Source of the DNA: Lacrimispora xylanisolvens
Lineage (GTDB): Bacteria > Bacillota > Clostridia > Lachnospirales > Lachnospiraceae
Assembly (NCBI GenBank): GCA_017084465.1
Contig: CP070896.1
Span: forward strand, 3,771,501-3,835,500
DNA length: 64,000 bases
Direction of reading: 5' to 3'
Of the stretch, positions 61,598 to 64,000 are shown piece after piece (position 1 is the first letter of the stretch; every line of letters begins with the position of its first letter). The position numbers and the translations under genes are program-made. Under the pieces are notes generated by a model. The model worked only from the letters and a program-made list of their open reading frames with translations, was not told the DNA's origin and searched no databases.

Positions 61598-61804
61598 ATG
61601 AAATTAGTAAATCCATTGGGCAGGGAAATTGAAAAGTTGAATAGTCAGGCTGACTATGTGAGCCCTCTTTCCGGATGTGTTTGCTCAGGGCCAACAGGGA
61701 CAGCAGTAAGCCATAACAAGGGACCAGGTTGGTGCGTCGGATATTGTGGTGGTGAATCTTCAGAAACGAGAAATGCCAACGCAGAACTAGCAAGATATGC
61801 ATAA
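61598..61804 (+). CDS. Four-cysteine RiPP precursor peptide
   Basis: 68 residues. Leader about residues 1-25 (MKLVNPLGREIEKLNSQADY then VSPLSG), core with cysteines at 27, 29, 46 and 50 (SGCVCSGPTGTAVSHNKGPG followed by WCVGYCGG), and a polar tail to residue 68. Glycine-rich and Ser/Thr-rich as in sactipeptides or ranthipeptides. ATG 61598 is eight bases after AAAGGAGG; a TTG at 61592 is too close. I do not recognise a named family. Confidence 0.82.
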   Translation: MKLVNPLGREIEKLNSQADYVSPLSGCVCSGPTGTAVSHNKGPGWCVGYCGGESSETRNANAELARYA

Positions 61805-61811
61805 ATAAGAT

Positions 61812-61857
61812 AAAGGGAATGCTATTAAAGGAACCATAATAGTATTCCCTTTTTTCA
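61812..61857 (+). terminator. Attenuator between precursor and exporter
   Basis: AAAGGGAATGCTATTA pairs with TAATAGTATTCCCTTT, then a T run. It lies before the exporter gene, so most transcripts should end here and precursor mRNA should be in excess. Confidence 0.85.
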
Positions 61858-61867
61858 AGGAGAAGAT

Positions 61868-63683
61868 ATGGAAATGAAAGGCAGGATAAGTCCGTCTGAA
61901 TATATAAAGACAATAATTAAGGTTCTAGAATTATTATTTAGAAGTTCAAAGTTGTATACATCTTTAATTCTAATAGTAAATATTTTTATAGGAATCATTG
62001 TCCCAATCAACGTTATCATATGGAAAAATTTTATTAATTCAGCAGTGGCTGGTATTTCAGATAGAAGCTGGCAGACTGCTATATTTTGGATTTCCATATA
62101 TTCTTTAATTTATATTCTTGATAATATATTGAGTAAAATAAATGAGTTTATAGAAAATATTTTAGCTTCTAAAGTTAATATATTTACAACAAAATTAATA
62201 CTAGATAGATTAGTAGATATCCCAATGGAGTTTTTTTGATAATTCGGAAAATTATGATAAAATTCAAAAAAATAAATACAGAATCTAACAGTAGATCAAT
62301 GAGTATTTTAAGGACGTTGGTAAATTTAATTAAAAGTTTCAATACTATGATTGGAACGATTATAATCTTATTACAGTTTAGTCCATTACTAATTATAATT
62401 TGTTTTATTACATGTGTACCAACATTAATTATTAGTATGAAAATGGCTTATAAGCAGTTTAATATATATAACAATAGATTTGAAAATTTACGATATATAT
62501 CATATTTAAAAAAAAAAATATGATGACCATGTATGAAAATATTAAAGAAATGAAAGTCAACAATTCTATCCCTTTTTTTTTTTTCTAAGCATATAGATAA
62601 GCAATATAATGAATTTATGAAAGAAGATATGAAGATTCGTGGAAAATATTTAGTAAGAATATCTGGAATGAATACTATGGAACAGGCACTCATTTTATTA
62701 ATTCGTATTTATATTACTACAAGAGTTATAAAAAAAAAAAACAAACAATTGGTGCATTGTCCCTTTATATAAGTTCTATAGATAACTTCAGAAATTCTGT
62801 TGTTATTATACTTAATACGATTGTTTCAATATTTGAAGATGGGCTTTATATTAATAATTTATTTGAATTTTTTAGAAATGACTAAGAAAAAAAAAAAATA
62901 ACGAAGGATTATTATTTGATGCCGAATTTAAGAAAATTGAATTCAAACATGTTTGGTTCAAATACCCTAATACAAATAATTATATTTTAAGAGATATAAA
63001 TTTTGTGATAGATGCAAAAAAAAAGTTATTCTATAGTTGGATTAAATGGATCTGGGAAAACAACATTAATTAAGTTAATGCTAAACTTATATGAACCAGA
63101 TAAGGGAGAAGTACTGATAGATGGTGTCAATATTAGAGAATTTAATAAAAAGGAGTACGTTAAAAATATAGGCGTGGTTTTTCAGGATTTTATAAAATAT
63201 CCCCTAACAGTTAGTGAAAATATAGGAATAGGTGATCCTGAAAATATTGATAATTTCAACCAAGTTGAGACTGCCGCAGTATTATCTGGAGCCAATGAGT
63301 TTATTAGAAACTTACCAGATAAGTACGAAACTAAACTATTAAGAGAGTGGAGCGGAGGTATACAATTATCATTAGGGCAATGGCAAAAACTAGCTATAAG
63401 TCGAGCTTTTATGAAAAAGTATCCAATAATAATATTAGATGAGCCAACCGCATCATTAGATGCAATTGCTGAATTTGAACTATATAAGAAATTCAAACAA
63501 ATGGTTTCAGGAAAAACTTGTATATTGATAGCACATAGGTTTTCCACAATAAAGTTAGCAGATACAATTTTAGTGTTAAAAGATGGGGAAATTGTTGAGA
63601 CTGGGAGCCATGAGGAATTAATTAAGAAACAAGGGGATTATGCTGAATTATATGATTTACAGGCACAAACGTACAAGGAATAG
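61868..63683 (+). CDS. ABC exporter with fused ATPase domain (several frameshifts)
   Basis: About 603 residues when joined. N-terminal membrane domain of about six helices (LYTSLILIVNIFIGIIVPIN, TMIGTIIILLQFSPLLIIIC), then ATPase: Walker A IVGLNGSGKTTLIKL, Q-loop VVFQDF, signature GGIQLSLGQWQKLAISRA (LSxGQ-like), Walker B IIILDEPTASLD, H-loop IAHRFS. No C39 peptidase domain. Breaks near 62235, 62515, 62580, 62740, 62890 and 63015 are all in A or T runs. It probably exports the mature peptide. RBS AAGGAGA. Confidence 0.85.
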
Positions 63684-63693
63684 GGGATGTGGA

Positions 63694-64000
63694 ATGGATA
63701 CTTATCTATGCATTAATAATAAACGTATTCCATGCTATTTAAATAAAGTGGATTTTAATACTGATATATTAGCTTGTGCACTGGTGGTAAAAAGTGGTTC
63801 TTTACAGGACGAGATTCCGGGTACAGCACATATTTTGGAACATGTAATGATAGAAAATCAAGTAATTAAGAATTGGGATTGGGATACGATTGATAGAAGA
63901 GCACATACTGATTTTTATGAAACTACATACTATTTTAAAACAAATAAAAACATATTTAATATAGGGTTAGAATTTATTGAAAGTATTGTTGATGGATTAT
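63694..64000 (+). CDS. M16-family zinc peptidase, 5' part (runs off the window)
   Basis: 102 residues visible. Begins MDTYLCINNKRIPCYLNKVD; the inverted zinc motif is in GTAHILEHVMIEN (HxxEH). M16 peptidases (AlbE/AlbF in subtilosin, PqqF in PQQ) process the modified precursor. It follows the exporter by 10 bp, so it is in the same operon. The rest lies outside. Confidence 0.82.
   Translation, partial: MDTYLCINNKRIPCYLNKVDFNTDILACALVVKSGSLQDEIPGTAHILEHVMIENQVIKNWDWDTIDRRAHTDFYETTYYFKTNKNIFNIGLEFIESIVDGL

Overview
The window looks like a chromosome segment of an anaerobic, moderately low-GC Firmicute of the Lachnospiraceae, perhaps Lacrimispora-like. This is an inference from the gene content: a LplB/YtcP-type sugar transporter, an archaeal-type AspRS with GatCAB under a T-box, flavin reductases, VanW/G5 proteins and large serine recombinases. 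No rRNA, tRNA or CRISPR array was seen.

The raw sequence carries about 40 one-base frameshifts, mostly in homopolymer runs, and they also hit genes that cannot be dispensable (gatA, gatB, ligA, aspS2). I read them as sequencing or assembly errors. Affected genes are given as single CDS features with the break noted.

Layout. 1-4.2 kb: end of a cell-wall-binding pectate lyase, a diguanylate cyclase, a truncated sugar dehydrogenase and a sugar isomerase. 4.3-10.2 kb: exported FAD/FMN reductase, aroD, T-box-controlled tyrS, and an HD/HD-GYP protein. 10.3-24.7 kb: a rhamnogalacturonan-I locus with a YesU-like protein, a YesS-like membrane regulator, an ABC importer, a YetA-like protein, a PL11 lyase fused to a CE12 acetylesterase, a GH105 hydrolase and a polysaccharide deacetylase. 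24.7-29.7 kb: mntP behind a manganese riboswitch, an IS1182-type element, and a MarR/MFS efflux pair. 29.8-36.1 kb: T-box, aspS2-gatC-gatA-gatB and an aspartate aminotransferase, a tRNA-dependent Asn/Gln synthesis operon. 36.2-40.9 kb: LysR regulator, a Septu-like PtuAB defence pair with a tiny third ORF, isocitrate dehydrogenase, DtxR-type regulator.

41.0-52.9 kb is the most striking region. feoA is followed by a feoB gene cut into three segments by two different elements (2,441 and 6,947 bp), each with its own large serine recombinase. Removing both at short direct repeats (CACCGGA and CATGTG) restores one uninterrupted reading frame of about 715 codons, and the joined element ends form clear inverted-repeat attP-like sites. 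This is the arrangement of sigK/skin or nifD-type gene-interrupting elements, here in the main ferrous iron transporter. The larger element carries a CcdA-TlpA fusion, a VanW/G5 protein and a chemoreceptor.

52.9-57.4 kb: small ferredoxin-fold protein, bacteriohemerythrin, rluF, ligA, metA. From 57.7 kb the sequence becomes AT-rich and accessory: a BlaI/BlaR1-like pair with a small exported protein on the minus strand, then a RiPP locus on the plus strand made of a radical SAM/SPASM maturase, a 68-residue four-cysteine precursor, an internal attenuator, an ABC exporter and the start of an M16 peptidase. It is organised like the subtilosin locus but has an unfamiliar precursor.
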